A stretch of 64,000 nucleotides of DNA, from contig NC_050105.1 of the NCBI RefSeq assembly GCF_902167145.1, forward strand, positions 123,645,898 to 123,709,897. Reading direction: 5' to 3'. Positions 55,892 to 64,000 of this stretch are shown in pieces. A program made the translations under genes and the position numbers. Within the stretch, counting starts at the first letter, position 1. Each line of letters starts with the position of its first letter. The DNA is from Zea mays (lineage: Eukaryota; Streptophyta; Magnoliopsida; Poales; Poaceae). A model generated the notes under the pieces. That model was not told the origin of the DNA. It saw only the letters and a program-made list of their open reading frames with translations, and did not search any database.

Positions 55892-56739
55892 GAGCAAGTC
55901 TGAGGGGTTAAGGTTTCTTCTTTTTTAACTAGGTTGTGCATATGTGTACGTTAGTCTGGTGAGGTCTGCCCTCATAAGTCCGGCTTGTTGGTCTGCACCC
56001 ATGCATATCAAGTTATAAAGAAAAGATTTACCCCCAGATGTGCTTCTGTGATGGTTTAATTCTGCTACAGTTTCTAGATATTATTTTTTATCTAACCCAC
56101 CCATACAGTTCCCACCCTTGCTTGTATGATGACATCCGAATTGAGTAAGTCGGGCTTGCAGTTCGGGGCCCCTATCCTGATACATGGGGTCCGACAACCT
56201 GCAGGTCCGGTTCTAGAGAATAGGGCGCTTGTTTCCTGGGGTGGTCCGGAGTTGTGTAGCCGCTTAGCCTGGTCCCATACCCTAAGCCTGCACCTCCACC
56301 ACTCTGCAACGGGTGCCCTAGTATTTGGAGCCGTGACCTTGTAGGTCTGGGCATAAGGCTTGGTTTCCCAGGCTAAATCCTGCAGGTCCTGTTGCATGAA
56401 TCAAAGGATGGCAGATACCAGATGATAGGTCCTATGGGTGTGCTACTAACACTTCCTAGCCGAATCTGTGTACAGGTCTAGGTCCCAATCGAGACTACCT
56501 CCTGAGGGTTGGGTCACCAACTCTTTCTTAGGTATACTGGTATCCAGCCTCGACACGTCGAGCCTACATCCCAGGGGGGCCAAGTACCAGGGAGGAGTTG
56601 GCAACGCCACACACAGCAAGGACAAATAGCATACAGATAAGTGTTGTTTGATTGATAGTTCCCAAAAGTATCTTACAAAAACAAAAGTTATTACATCCGC
56701 CTTCAAGTGGAGCCCTAGCCTCATTTCTACAGGTATGAA
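55892..56739. other. Element F spacer
   Basis: About 850 bases between the integrase stop and the 3' end of the antisense gene. No ORF of note and no clear tandem repeat, unlike A and B. Several GGTCCGG/GCAGGTCC words recur. Confidence 0.6.
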
Positions 56740-58728
56740 CTACTCAGCATCGGCAGGGTCGCGCTGGAAGCGCGCGGCCACTGTCTCCACGACGTCTTGG
56801 ACGCTCTCCTGGGCGGTGTCTTCTGTGGCGGCCACCGGACCGTCAAGCACTGGCGCCAAGGACATGGCCGAGTCGTGGCTCCGGAAGCACGCCAGCACGT
56901 AATCCACCACCGCCCGGTAGAGCCTACTACCCTCTGCCTCAAGGCAGGCGCCAAGAATCTGGTCTAGGCGACAGAGGTGTTCGGCGGTGGAATCCAGCAC
57001 CGGAAGGGCGTAGGAGATCGACGCTGGCGGCCCCGACACCGGGATGGGACTTATCCCCAGTGGCACCAGCGTCGTGCTCGCCTCGTCGGCCCACTCAGCT
57101 ATCCGCTGGACCCCAGCGTGGTGTTCTGCCTCGAGATCTTCTAGGGCCTTCTTGGCAGCGTCCGCCACCTGGGGACCCGGCGCCGCCTGCGCCGCTTCGA
57201 ACCGGTGGACCCGCTCCTCCAGCGTCCGCTCCTTCTCCTCCGCCTCGAGCTCATGCTCGGCCAGCAACTTCTCCCACCTTTCAAGCATTTCCTCCTTGAA
57301 GGCGAGATCCTTCTCCCACCTGGCAAGGTCCGTCTCCCGCCTGGTGAGGTTCGTCTCCCGCCTGTCCAAGGACTCTTCTTCCGCTTTAAGCTTCTCCTCG
57401 GCGAGGGCAGCGTCGCGGGCCTTGCCCTCGAGCTCTTGCTGCAGCTTTTGCAGTGTCTCCACAGTCACGGTCTGCTGGATCCGCTGCTCTTCCAGTATCT
57501 TGTCCATGGCACTCATCTTGTCCCGGAGCTCTGTGACGACCTCCTCCCTCTGGTTCAAGGCCTCCTCCTTCTTAGCCAACCTCTTCTCCTTCCGGCCCAC
57601 CTCCAGCTCCCAGGCAAACACCTTCTGGAGGTCCTTTTTGTAATCCTTGCGGTCCTGCTCGAGCTCGGACTGCTCGGAGGCGAACTGGCGGGATGCCGCC
57701 TTGGTGCGCTCCTCCAGCTGGGTGCGCCAGTCACTAAGGCGCTAGTGCTCGGCCTCGAACACCTCCCACTCCCGCAGGATCGCCGCCTCAGTCTCATGAA
57801 AAGCCTGATGGGCACGAGACAGCACCCGGGGTAGGGGAACCGGTGCTACTTCTGGCTCGACGCCGGACCAGAGCCGCCGCCCAAAAACCACCTATGTCTC
57901 CTCCGGAGTGGGCGGCGGGATGGAGCTTGAAGCGCCCCTCGTGTCGCCCTCGATGGCAGGGCGGGCGCAGTTGGGACCTCCTCTGCCCCTGCCGACGGTG
58001 TACTCGACGACATCACCGTCGTTGAGACTGCGGTAGCCATCAGCGTAGTTGCAGCAACCAGGGGCGGACCACCGGTGCCACTCCCAGCAGACGCCTGCTA
58101 CTGAGAGCTAGACCCGCCGAGCATAGTATCTGGCGGAGGAGGCGCGGCCTTGGGAGCAGAGGGGGAGGAAGCCCTGACAAGCAAAGGATGGGTTAAGACC
58201 CATCGGCATGACAAATAGACTAATGGAAAAAAGGGGTTACACTTACTTGGGGCCCTGGACTTTCCAGCGACCCTGGAAGCAGGGTGACCACTGCTGTTGC
58301 TGCTGCTGTCATTGATGCTGCTACTGGTGCCCCTAGGGGAGGTTACCCCCAGGTGGTGGTGGCGGCGACGGACCCGACAGTGGTGGTGGTTGTGGTGGCG
58401 GCGGACCTGATGGTGGTGGTGGTGGTGGCGGAGGACTAACGTGCCTCTGTGTGCCCTGGGCCTGGGAGCCGACCTCCTCGTCCCCACCAGCAGTCCTCTG
58501 ACGCTTCTGGGGGGTCCGAGACAAACGATCTGTCGGCGCGGCGCAACCGGTGTCGCCTCTCTTCCTCCGACACCCCGGTGCCACCTGGGGCAAAGGAACT
58601 GCTTGCAGCCCCTTTGCCCTTGTCCAAGGGGCAGGGGGCCACGACGGGGGCGTTGGGAGCCACGCCGGCAGGCTGGGGGCCTCCAGCCGGCGCATCGAAG
58701 ATCTGGATCCCACGGTGGGGGTCCCGGC
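56740..58728 (-). pseudogene. Element F antisense gene, coiled-coil and proline-rich, decayed
   Basis: Minus strand. The clearest part is 57621-56740 (293 codons): a long heptad coiled coil (KKEEALNQREEVVTELRDKM, LTRRETDLARWEKDLAFKEE) and a C-terminal domain ending ARFQRDPADAE. The frame continues upstream past a TAG at 57745-57743. Further upstream it changes frame and passes a TAG near 58102-58100, then a likely intron at 58246-58174 (CCAA|GTAAGTG to TTGCTTGTCAG), then a Pro-run exon (about 58440-58330). Element G cuts it at 58728. The PF04195-like domain expected further upstream is not in the window. Position and coiled coil, rather than clear sequence match, link it to the genes of A and B. 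Confidence 0.72.
58174..58246 (-). other. Possible intron of the element F antisense gene
   Basis: 73 bp with a strong GTAAGTG donor and a pyrimidine-rich TTTGCTTGTCAG acceptor; AT-rich between two GC-rich coding-like stretches. The surrounding gene is decayed, so the splice frame cannot be tested. Confidence 0.6.
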
Positions 58729-58978
58729 TGTAAGGAAAAATGGACCCCGGGCCATTTGGCTAAATGAGTTTTGGTGTTTGATGATTAACACAACCTGTGA
58801 ACTAATGTGTTTGCTAGTGTTTATGTTTATAGTTCACAGGATGCGAAGAGGATTGGACTAAGACAGTGAGGATGCAACACCTCAAATGAAGACATAAAAA
58901 GAGCTTAGAAGTCCAAGACTCAAGACCAAAGGAGCCCAAGAATAAAATACAGAAGACCTAGAAGATGGGCTGTCAGCT

Positions 58979-59110
58979 GGCGCACCGGTGGCACACAGTT
59001 GGCTCACCGGTGGCGCACAGTTGGCGCACCGGTGGCACACAGTTGGCTCACTGGTGGCACACAGTTGGCGCACCGGTGGCACACAGTTGGCTCACCGATG
59101 GTACACAGTT
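58979..59110. repeat. 22-bp tandem array in element G LTR
   Basis: Six exact-length 22-bp units, GGCGCACCGGTGGCACACAG plus TT, alternating GGCGCACC and GGCTCACC, so the true period is 44 bp with three copies. Confidence 0.93.
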
Positions 59111-59214
59111 GGCGCACAGGACAGCCAACAGAGTTTTCTGAGAGAAGGCACCGGACTGTCCGGTGTGCACCGGACAGTCACTATTCACTGTCCGGTGCAC
59201 CTAACGGCTAGCTC

Positions 59215-59580
59215 AGAACTAGCCGTTGGCTGCACAGCGTTGGCGCACTGTTGGCGCACCGTTGGCTCACCGTTGGCGCACTGTTGGCACACAGTTGGCG
59301 CACCGTTGGCTGACAGGACTGTCCGGTGTGTCAGAACTAGCCGTTGGCTGCACAGCGTTGGCGCACTGTTGGCGCACCGTTGGCTCACCGTTGGCGCACT
59401 GTTGGCACACAGTTGGCGCACCGTTGGCTGACAGGACTGTCCGGTGTGTTAGAACTAGCCGTTGGCTGCACAGCGTTGGCACACTGTTGGCGCACCGTTG
59501 GCGCACCGTTGGCTCACCGTTAGCGCACTGTTGGCACACAATTGGCGCACCGTTGGCTGACAGGACTGTCCGGTGTGCCA
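59215..59580. repeat. 118-bp higher-order tandem array in element G LTR
   Basis: Units start at 59215, 59333 and 59451, each from AGAACTAGCCGTTGGCTGCA to CAGGACTGTCCGGTGTG. Inside, 11- to 12-bp words such as GTTGGCGCACCG repeat. The third unit has one extra 12-bp word (130 bp). The first two are almost identical, pointing to recent duplication. They lie just upstream of the TATA box. Confidence 0.92.
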
Positions 59581-59624
59581 CCCTTACAACATTCTGCTTT
59601 CCAACGGCTAGTTGAGTTGGGGCC

Positions 59625-59632
59625 TATATATA
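59625..59632 (+). promoter_or_regulatory. TATA box in element G LTR
   Basis: GGGGCCTATATATACTTC, 45 bases after the tandem array; the likely gag mRNA promoter. Confidence 0.7.
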
Positions 59633-60463
59633 CTTCATCCAATCAACCATTTGAAGGTGTGGGAGCCCAAGCAACATACCAAGGCATATTGTAGACATTT
59701 CCAAGTGCTCAAACACCCAAGTGCTTAATAGAATCACTCGGTGATTAGCGTAGGTGCTTTGCGAAGTGCTTAGGTTAGTTAGACCGCTTTAGCGCTTGCT
59801 CTAGGTGAACCCTAGATTGTTGAGTGAGTTTAGATAAACCTCACAACCCCTCGGCTCTTGCGTGAGCCATTGTAATTGTACCGAGTGGGGCGAGAGTCTT
59901 GCGAGACCGTGACAACCGCGTTTGTGTCACGGCCGCCACCGTGTACCGGAGGGAACGAGGCCCGCGGCGTTTCGGCCGGAAGCTCGATAGTGGAGACGGC
60001 GGGGAGCGTCCGAGAGGAGCCGGAAGCGGAGCACCACTTGCGTGTGGAGAAGGCCCGCGGCTCTCTACGGAGTTACTCGACCGAGGTGCTTGGCCCTCGC
60101 GTGGGCTTCCCTTCGCGTAGGGGCACCAACGAGGATTAGTCGGGACCTTGCACGGTTCCGGATACCTCGGTAAAAATACCGGCGTCATCCACGAGAGTTT
60201 GCTTCTCTACTTTGCTCTTTAAGTTTCCGCATTTATGTTAAGCATTTAAGTTTCAATCTTGTATTCATACATATCTAGTGTAGATTGAAACTTAGCCTTT
60301 GCGGTAGAGATAGCAACACTTAGACAAAACCTAGTTTGCACATTCTAGTTTGACTATTTGCATAGGTTTTGCTCTAGGGATTTAATTGTGGCCTAGTTTA
60401 GCGAAAGTTTTAGAAGTCCTAATTCACCCCCCCCCCTCTTAGGCGTCACCCGTTTCCTACAAG

Positions 60464-60477
60464 TGGTATCAAAGGCC
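60464..60477 (+). promoter_or_regulatory. Element G primer binding site
   Basis: TGGTATCAAAGGCC, two bases after the LTR; initiator-methionine tRNA type. Confidence 0.85.
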
Positions 60478-60542
60478 AGTTTGGCTCATTTGAAACGCTT
60501 TAGCTTCACCGCTAAAAGAGCCGACACTTTTTGGAGGAAGGG

Positions 60543-62648
60543 ATGGATACCCATAGGCCACCACACTTCGACGGCACTAACTTCCCATATTATAGTGCTA
60601 GAATGGCTTGTTACCTAGAGGCTGTTGATCTAGGTGTTTGGAGAGTCACTCGTGACGGGATGAAACCCCTCAAGAATCCTGAGAAACCCACCACGAGTGA
60701 GGAAAAAGAAATTCATTTAAATGCTAGAGCCAAAAATTGCTTGTATGAATCTCTTAGCATGGATATTTTTAATCAAGTATTTACCTTAAAAACTGCTAAT
60801 GAGATTTGGCTAAAATTGCATGAGCTCCATGACGGCACATCCAATGTCCGTGAGCAAAAACATTGCCTTGTCTTAAATGATTATAATTCTTTTGCTATGA
60901 AAGATGATGAGCTTGTTAGAGACATGTATTCTCGTTTGAATCTAATTATCAACGAGCTCAATTCGATTGGCATTAATAAGCTAGGTGATGCGGACATTGT
61001 GAGGAAGATTATTTCCCTGCTACCACAACAAAGATATGGGAGCATCATCACCATCCTTCACAACATGGAGGACTTGAGCAACATGACCCCGACCATTGTG
61101 ATTGGGAAAATCGCGGCTTTTGAGATGTCGCGAAAAATGAGTCGGGGAGAGGAGCCAACATCCTCAAGACCATATGCTTTTGCATGTGATGAAAGGAAGG
61201 GCAAAAAGAAGGCTCCCACTCCAAGTTCCTCAAGTGAAGAAGAGGAAGAAGAAGAAAGTGATGATGATGAAGATAATCAGCCATGCACATCATCCTCCGA
61301 GGACGAAGAAACAATCCGACGCGTCGGAAAGGTAATGAGGATGATCCGCAAGATTAATCTAATGGGTGTGCCCCTGCAGGTCGAGGATCTTCTCTTTAAC
61401 ATTGATAGGAAAAAGCAAATGAAGAGAGGATGCTTCGCATGTGGGGAGAAGGGCCACTTCAGGGACAACTGTCCAAATATGGCCAAACCCAAAAAGGAGA
61501 GGAGCAAAGGCAAGGCGCTAACAAGTGTTAGAACTTGGAATGATTCTTCAAGTGAAGATGAACCTCCAAGGACGCGTAGCCACCGGTCCTCATCACGCTC
61601 ATCACGGTCATCACACAAATGCCTTATGGCAAGAGGTAACAAAAGCATTCCATCCTCTAGTGATGAAAGTAGTAGTGATGATGAAGGTGAGGGAAAGCCC
61701 TCTGTAGATGAGCTTGCGGAAGCCGTAGAATTTTTCCAGGATGTTTGCACTAAGCAAAAAGCTCAACTTAAAACTTTGAAAAATAAGTTGATTAGCTCCC
61801 AAAATGATTATAAAGGTTTGCTAGAAAAATTTGAAACTTTTGCAAACTTAAATAGTGAGCTGTCAACTAAAATTGAGCTATTAGAATCTAGTGCTCCATC
61901 CACTGCTACCGATGATAGTCTTATTAAAAAGAATGAAAAACTTAAGGCTAAGTTAGCTAGCTCCCAAGAAGCTATTGAAAATTTGCTAGAGAAAATGGAA
62001 ATTCTTAGCATACACAATAATGAGCTAACTACTAAGCTAGAAAACATTGGTAGCACCCCAGCAGCATCTTTAGTTGAAATACCTGAAATAATTAAGAAAG
62101 ATGCTTCTACTTCCTGCTTTGATTTAATTGATGATTCTAACTCCTGCAACCAAGTCGTTGTTGAGAATATTGTTGTAGAGAAATGTTCGGATGAGGTTGC
62201 AAAGGAAAATGAACAATTAAAGCAAGAAGTGGCTCGCCTTGGAAAGGCTTTGTATGACAAGAAAGGCAAAGCCAAACAAATCCGACCTCCACAGGATAAC
62301 ACCACTGCGGGAGTGAACAAGCCTGTAGAGGGAGAAACTGTGATTTGTAGGCTATGCCACATGGAAGGCCACAAGTCTTTCCAATGCAAGGTGATGACCA
62401 GGGATAATCAAAGGCAAAAGCTCAAGCAAAAGCCATCAAGCAAAATCTCCAGCACCTACATCAAAAAGGTGAACAAAAAGGATGCTACACCATATTTGAT
62501 CAAGAAGAAAAAGAATGGAAAGGTGATAGCAATCAAGGCCAACAAGCAAGGCAACAAAGGAAAGGGGGCCAAACGCATCTGGGTGCCAAAGGAAATAATT
62601 TCAACCATGAAAAGCACCAAGAAGGTTTGGATCCCAAAAGGGAAGTGA
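60543..62648 (+). CDS. gag: Element G Gag (701 aa)
   Basis: Intact. I chose ATG 60543 because the frame opens earlier only with TTG. It starts MDTHRPPHFDGTNFPYYSAR, the DUF4219-like start of Copia Gag, followed by a UBN2-type capsid domain (residues about 60-210). An acidic Ser/Glu stretch comes next, then zinc knuckle 1 at about 297-310 (CFACGEKGHFRDNC), a Ser/Arg-rich part, a long coiled coil (about 390-590), zinc knuckle 2 at about 602-615 (CRLCHMEGHKSFQC) and a Lys-rich tail. It is large for a Copia Gag but usual for Sireviruses. It would make particles and package RNA; its own enzymes are missing. Confidence 0.92.
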   Translation: MDTHRPPHFDGTNFPYYSARMACYLEAVDLGVWRVTRDGMKPLKNPEKPTTSEEKEIHLNARAKNCLYESLSMDIFNQVFTLKTANEIWLKLHELHDGTSNVREQKHCLVLNDYNSFAMKDDELVRDMYSRLNLIINELNSIGINKLGDADIVRKIISLLPQQRYGSIITILHNMEDLSNMTPTIVIGKIAAFEMSRKMSRGEEPTSSRPYAFACDERKGKKKAPTPSSSSEEEEEEESDDDEDNQPCTSSSEDEETIRRVGKVMRMIRKINLMGVPLQVEDLLFNIDRKKQMKRGCFACGEKGHFRDNCPNMAKPKKERSKGKALTSVRTWNDSSSEDEPPRTRSHRSSSRSSRSSHKCLMARGNKSIPSSSDESSSDDEGEGKPSVDELAEAVEFFQDVCTKQKAQLKTLKNKLISSQNDYKGLLEKFETFANLNSELSTKIELLESSAPSTATDDSLIKKNEKLKAKLASSQEAIENLLEKMEILSIHNNELTTKLENIGSTPAASLVEIPEIIKKDASTSCFDLIDDSNSCNQVVVENIVVEKCSDEVAKENEQLKQEVARLGKALYDKKGKAKQIRPPQDNTTAGVNKPVEGETVICRLCHMEGHKSFQCKVMTRDNQRQKLKQKPSSKISSTYIKKVNKKDATPYLIKKKKNGKVIAIKANKQGNKGKGAKRIWVPKEIISTMKSTKKVWIPKGK

Positions 62649-63967
62649 GTGGACCGAAGGTCTGCGGGAAATTTGGAGACTTGGCAAAGTTGGGATGTAT
62701 ATCATGGGATACATCATATTGGATCAAGTTTATTGCCAAGTGGGTTAGTGAAAATTTTGGACCCAAATTTCCCACCCATGACTAAGGTAACTAGATTTAT
62801 TGTATCTCTTGTTTTTAGATATGCGTATCTATTTACCTTGTATCTAGTTTACCTTTCTTGCCTAGTATTACATTTGTTATTTACCTTTGTTTTAAATTAT
62901 GCATACTAGGTGAATCATATGGTAGGATTGCTTGTTTTAAATTCATACACTTAAGCAAACCTACATGGCTTAAAATATTTATTTAAACACGACACATAGC
63001 TTCTATATCACTCCATAGTAAATGATGCATCAATTGAAAATTTTGATTTCTACAAGTTGTATCATTTAACTTATATGTGCCAAAGTTCGGATTATAGATA
63101 ATTTGCCCCTCTTGATATCAAATCAAAGTGCATGTCTCCAACAAGTATTCAAAACTTGTATGCACATCTTCAGGGGGAGGTTACTCTATAATCTAATACT
63201 TTGAGACTAACACCTTTTCAAGTCTATTTCATGTGATAGTCTCATTGTAAGGAAAATGAGGTCCCCAGAGAAAGACAACAATCTTCCACTGCAAAATCTC
63301 CAAGAAATCTCATGTCTCTCAAGCTCGCCATTGAATTTCAATCGGTATCTTTTGAGACTACATCTAGTATCATTTACATGTCTTCTCCAATATTTGATTA
63401 GACTATATTTCATATCATATACTTCCATGTTGCTAAAAATGCATAAGTTGTTAACTCATATTCTGTTACCTATGCATAAGGGAAGTTAGTCTTTTCAAAT
63501 CATGTCTTGCACCTCTAATTTTCACATGCTTTTTTCCTAAGATCTCTATCAGGGGGAGCTTTTCTTCATCTCTAAAGGGGGAGAAAAACTCTTTCTAAAG
63601 GAGAATACTCATTTAGGGGGAGTAATCTTTTGAGGACAAGCTTTTATTTACTTCCTACATGCTTTTAATGTCTTCCTTTTCGGTGGTTGATGCCAAAGGG
63701 GGAGAAGTTTAGGGACCAAAGCAATGAAAACTATATCAAACAGCAAACACCACAAATTTAAAATTTTATATCTACAAATGGTATTTCAAGTGGTTTTGGT
63801 TATTTGGTCCTAAAATAGGAAGTAAGTGAATTATGGAGTTAGGGGGAGGCTTAAGTCCATAATATCACTAAGTGGGGATAAAACATGCATCCTAGCAAGT
63901 AGATTGCATATTTTCATTCAAATGTTTGTTATATTTGCTTGCTTTGGTTGTGTTGTCATCAATCACC
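62649..63967 (+). other. Element G non-coding stretch with multiplied polypurine tracts
   Basis: No pol. GGGGGAG tracts at about 63173-63180, 63551-63558, 63578-63584, 63615-63621, 63699-63705 and 63841-63848, before the final PPT. The phrase GCCAAAGGGGGAGAA (63691-63705) is also in Copia-1. Nothing else recognised. Confidence 0.75.
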
Positions 63968-63981
63968 AAAAAGGGGGAGAT
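63968..63981 (+). promoter_or_regulatory. Element G polypurine tract
   Basis: AAAAAGGGGGAGAT, identical to the PPT of Copia-1, abuts the 3' LTR start. Confidence 0.88.
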
Positions 63982-64000
63982 TGTAAGGAAAAATGGACCC
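63982..64000 (+). repeat. Element G 3' LTR, first 19 bases
   Basis: Identical to 58729-58747; the rest is beyond the window. Confidence 0.9.

Larger units (their letters stand above)
55181..58728 (+). mobile_element. Element F: decayed Tat-type Gypsy, partial
   Basis: Visible parts: integrase C-terminal two-thirds (plus strand), spacer, and an antisense coiled-coil/proline-rich gene (minus strand) cut by element G. The order integrase, spacer, antisense gene is that of A and B. No LTR is in the window. It is host to both Copia-1 and G and has the most decay, so it is the oldest layer. Confidence 0.8.
58729..60461 (+). repeat. Element G 5' LTR
   Basis: 1733 bp, TGTAAGGAAAAATGG to CGTTTCCTACA. 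U3 carries two tandem-repeat arrays (58979-59110, 59215-59580) and the CACCGGACTGTCCGGTG palindrome; TATA box TATATATA at 59625-59632; GC-rich stretch 59880-60180 downstream. Confidence 0.93.
58729..64000 (+). mobile_element. Element G: Sirevirus with gag but no pol
   Basis: 5' LTR 58729-60461, PBS 60464-60477, gag 60543-62648, a non-coding stretch with many GGGGGAG tracts, PPT 63968-63981 and the first 19 bases of the 3' LTR (TGTAAGGAAAAATGGACCC, equal to 58729-58747). It is about 7 kb if the second LTR is like the first. Nothing from protease to RNase H is present. The multiplied PPTs and CCGGAC palindromes make it a Sirevirus; it would need pol from a relative. Confidence 0.92.

Noticed and set aside
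58979..59580. CRISPR-like array
   Set aside because: Repeats are directly adjacent without unique spacers, in a plant LTR.
58988..59615. Overlapping ORFs on both strands with repeated peptides such as AHRWRTVG
   Set aside because: They arise from the 22-bp and 12-bp tandem repeats of the element G LTR, are open in several frames at once and have no independent coding evidence.

Overview
The window is a stack of nested LTR retrotransposons from a large grass genome. It is most likely maize (Zea mays) or a close relative: the Ji/Opie-like Sireviruses with CACCGGACTGTCCGGTG palindromes in their LTRs, Tat-lineage Gypsy elements with TGGCGCCCACC primer sites, and long-LTR chromoviruses point that way. 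I see no single-copy host gene, tRNA, rRNA or CRISPR. Element letters A-G are mine; family names are by recognition only.

Nesting, outermost first. (F) A decayed Tat-type Gypsy, plus strand, is seen only from the middle of its integrase to part of an antisense gene (55181-58728). (Copia-1) A Ji/Opie-like Sirevirus, plus strand, 1-4739 plus its LTR tail at 55081-55180, sits in F's integrase. (B) A minus-strand Tat Gypsy (left LTR from 4740, right LTR to 54494) sits in the Copia-1 LTR; past its right LTR lies a second, truncated copy of its internal region (54495-55012) and a 63-bp orphan terminus. Three elements are inserted in B: (A) 5092-12476, plus strand, in its left LTR (TSD CCGGG); (D) 20361-30416, minus-strand chromovirus, in its protease (TSD AAAGC); (E) 31131-54021, plus-strand Copia, in its right LTR (TSD ATACC). 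(C) 34647-49694, a minus-strand chromovirus with 4.4-kb LTRs, sits inside E just after the protease active site. (G) A Sirevirus with gag but no pol, 58729 to beyond the window end, sits in F's antisense gene. LTR divergence counted by eye (B about 1.8%, E 1.5%, A 0.8%, C 0.7%, D 0.3%) agrees with the nesting order.

The most interesting content is a gene carried antisense between the coding region and the 3' LTR of the Tat elements. In A it is intact once two introns are recognised: 8303-11527, minus strand, three exons, 1012 residues, including a last exon that a plain ORF scan misses. In B the homologous gene (13211-16128) has an intron at the same position and its own TATA box; in F a decayed third version has a plausible intron. 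Introns can persist here because the element's genomic RNA is the opposite strand. The protein has the domain known as 'putative gypsy type transposon' (PF04195-like) followed by a charged region and a coiled coil.

A and B form a complementary pair. A has gag and no pol; B has pro-pol starting almost at the primer site and no gag. They share LTR ends, primer-site core, PPT, a tandem-repeat spacer and the antisense gene. Most premature stops across the older elements fit C-to-T changes (often CAG to TAG), as expected from deamination of methylated cytosine.
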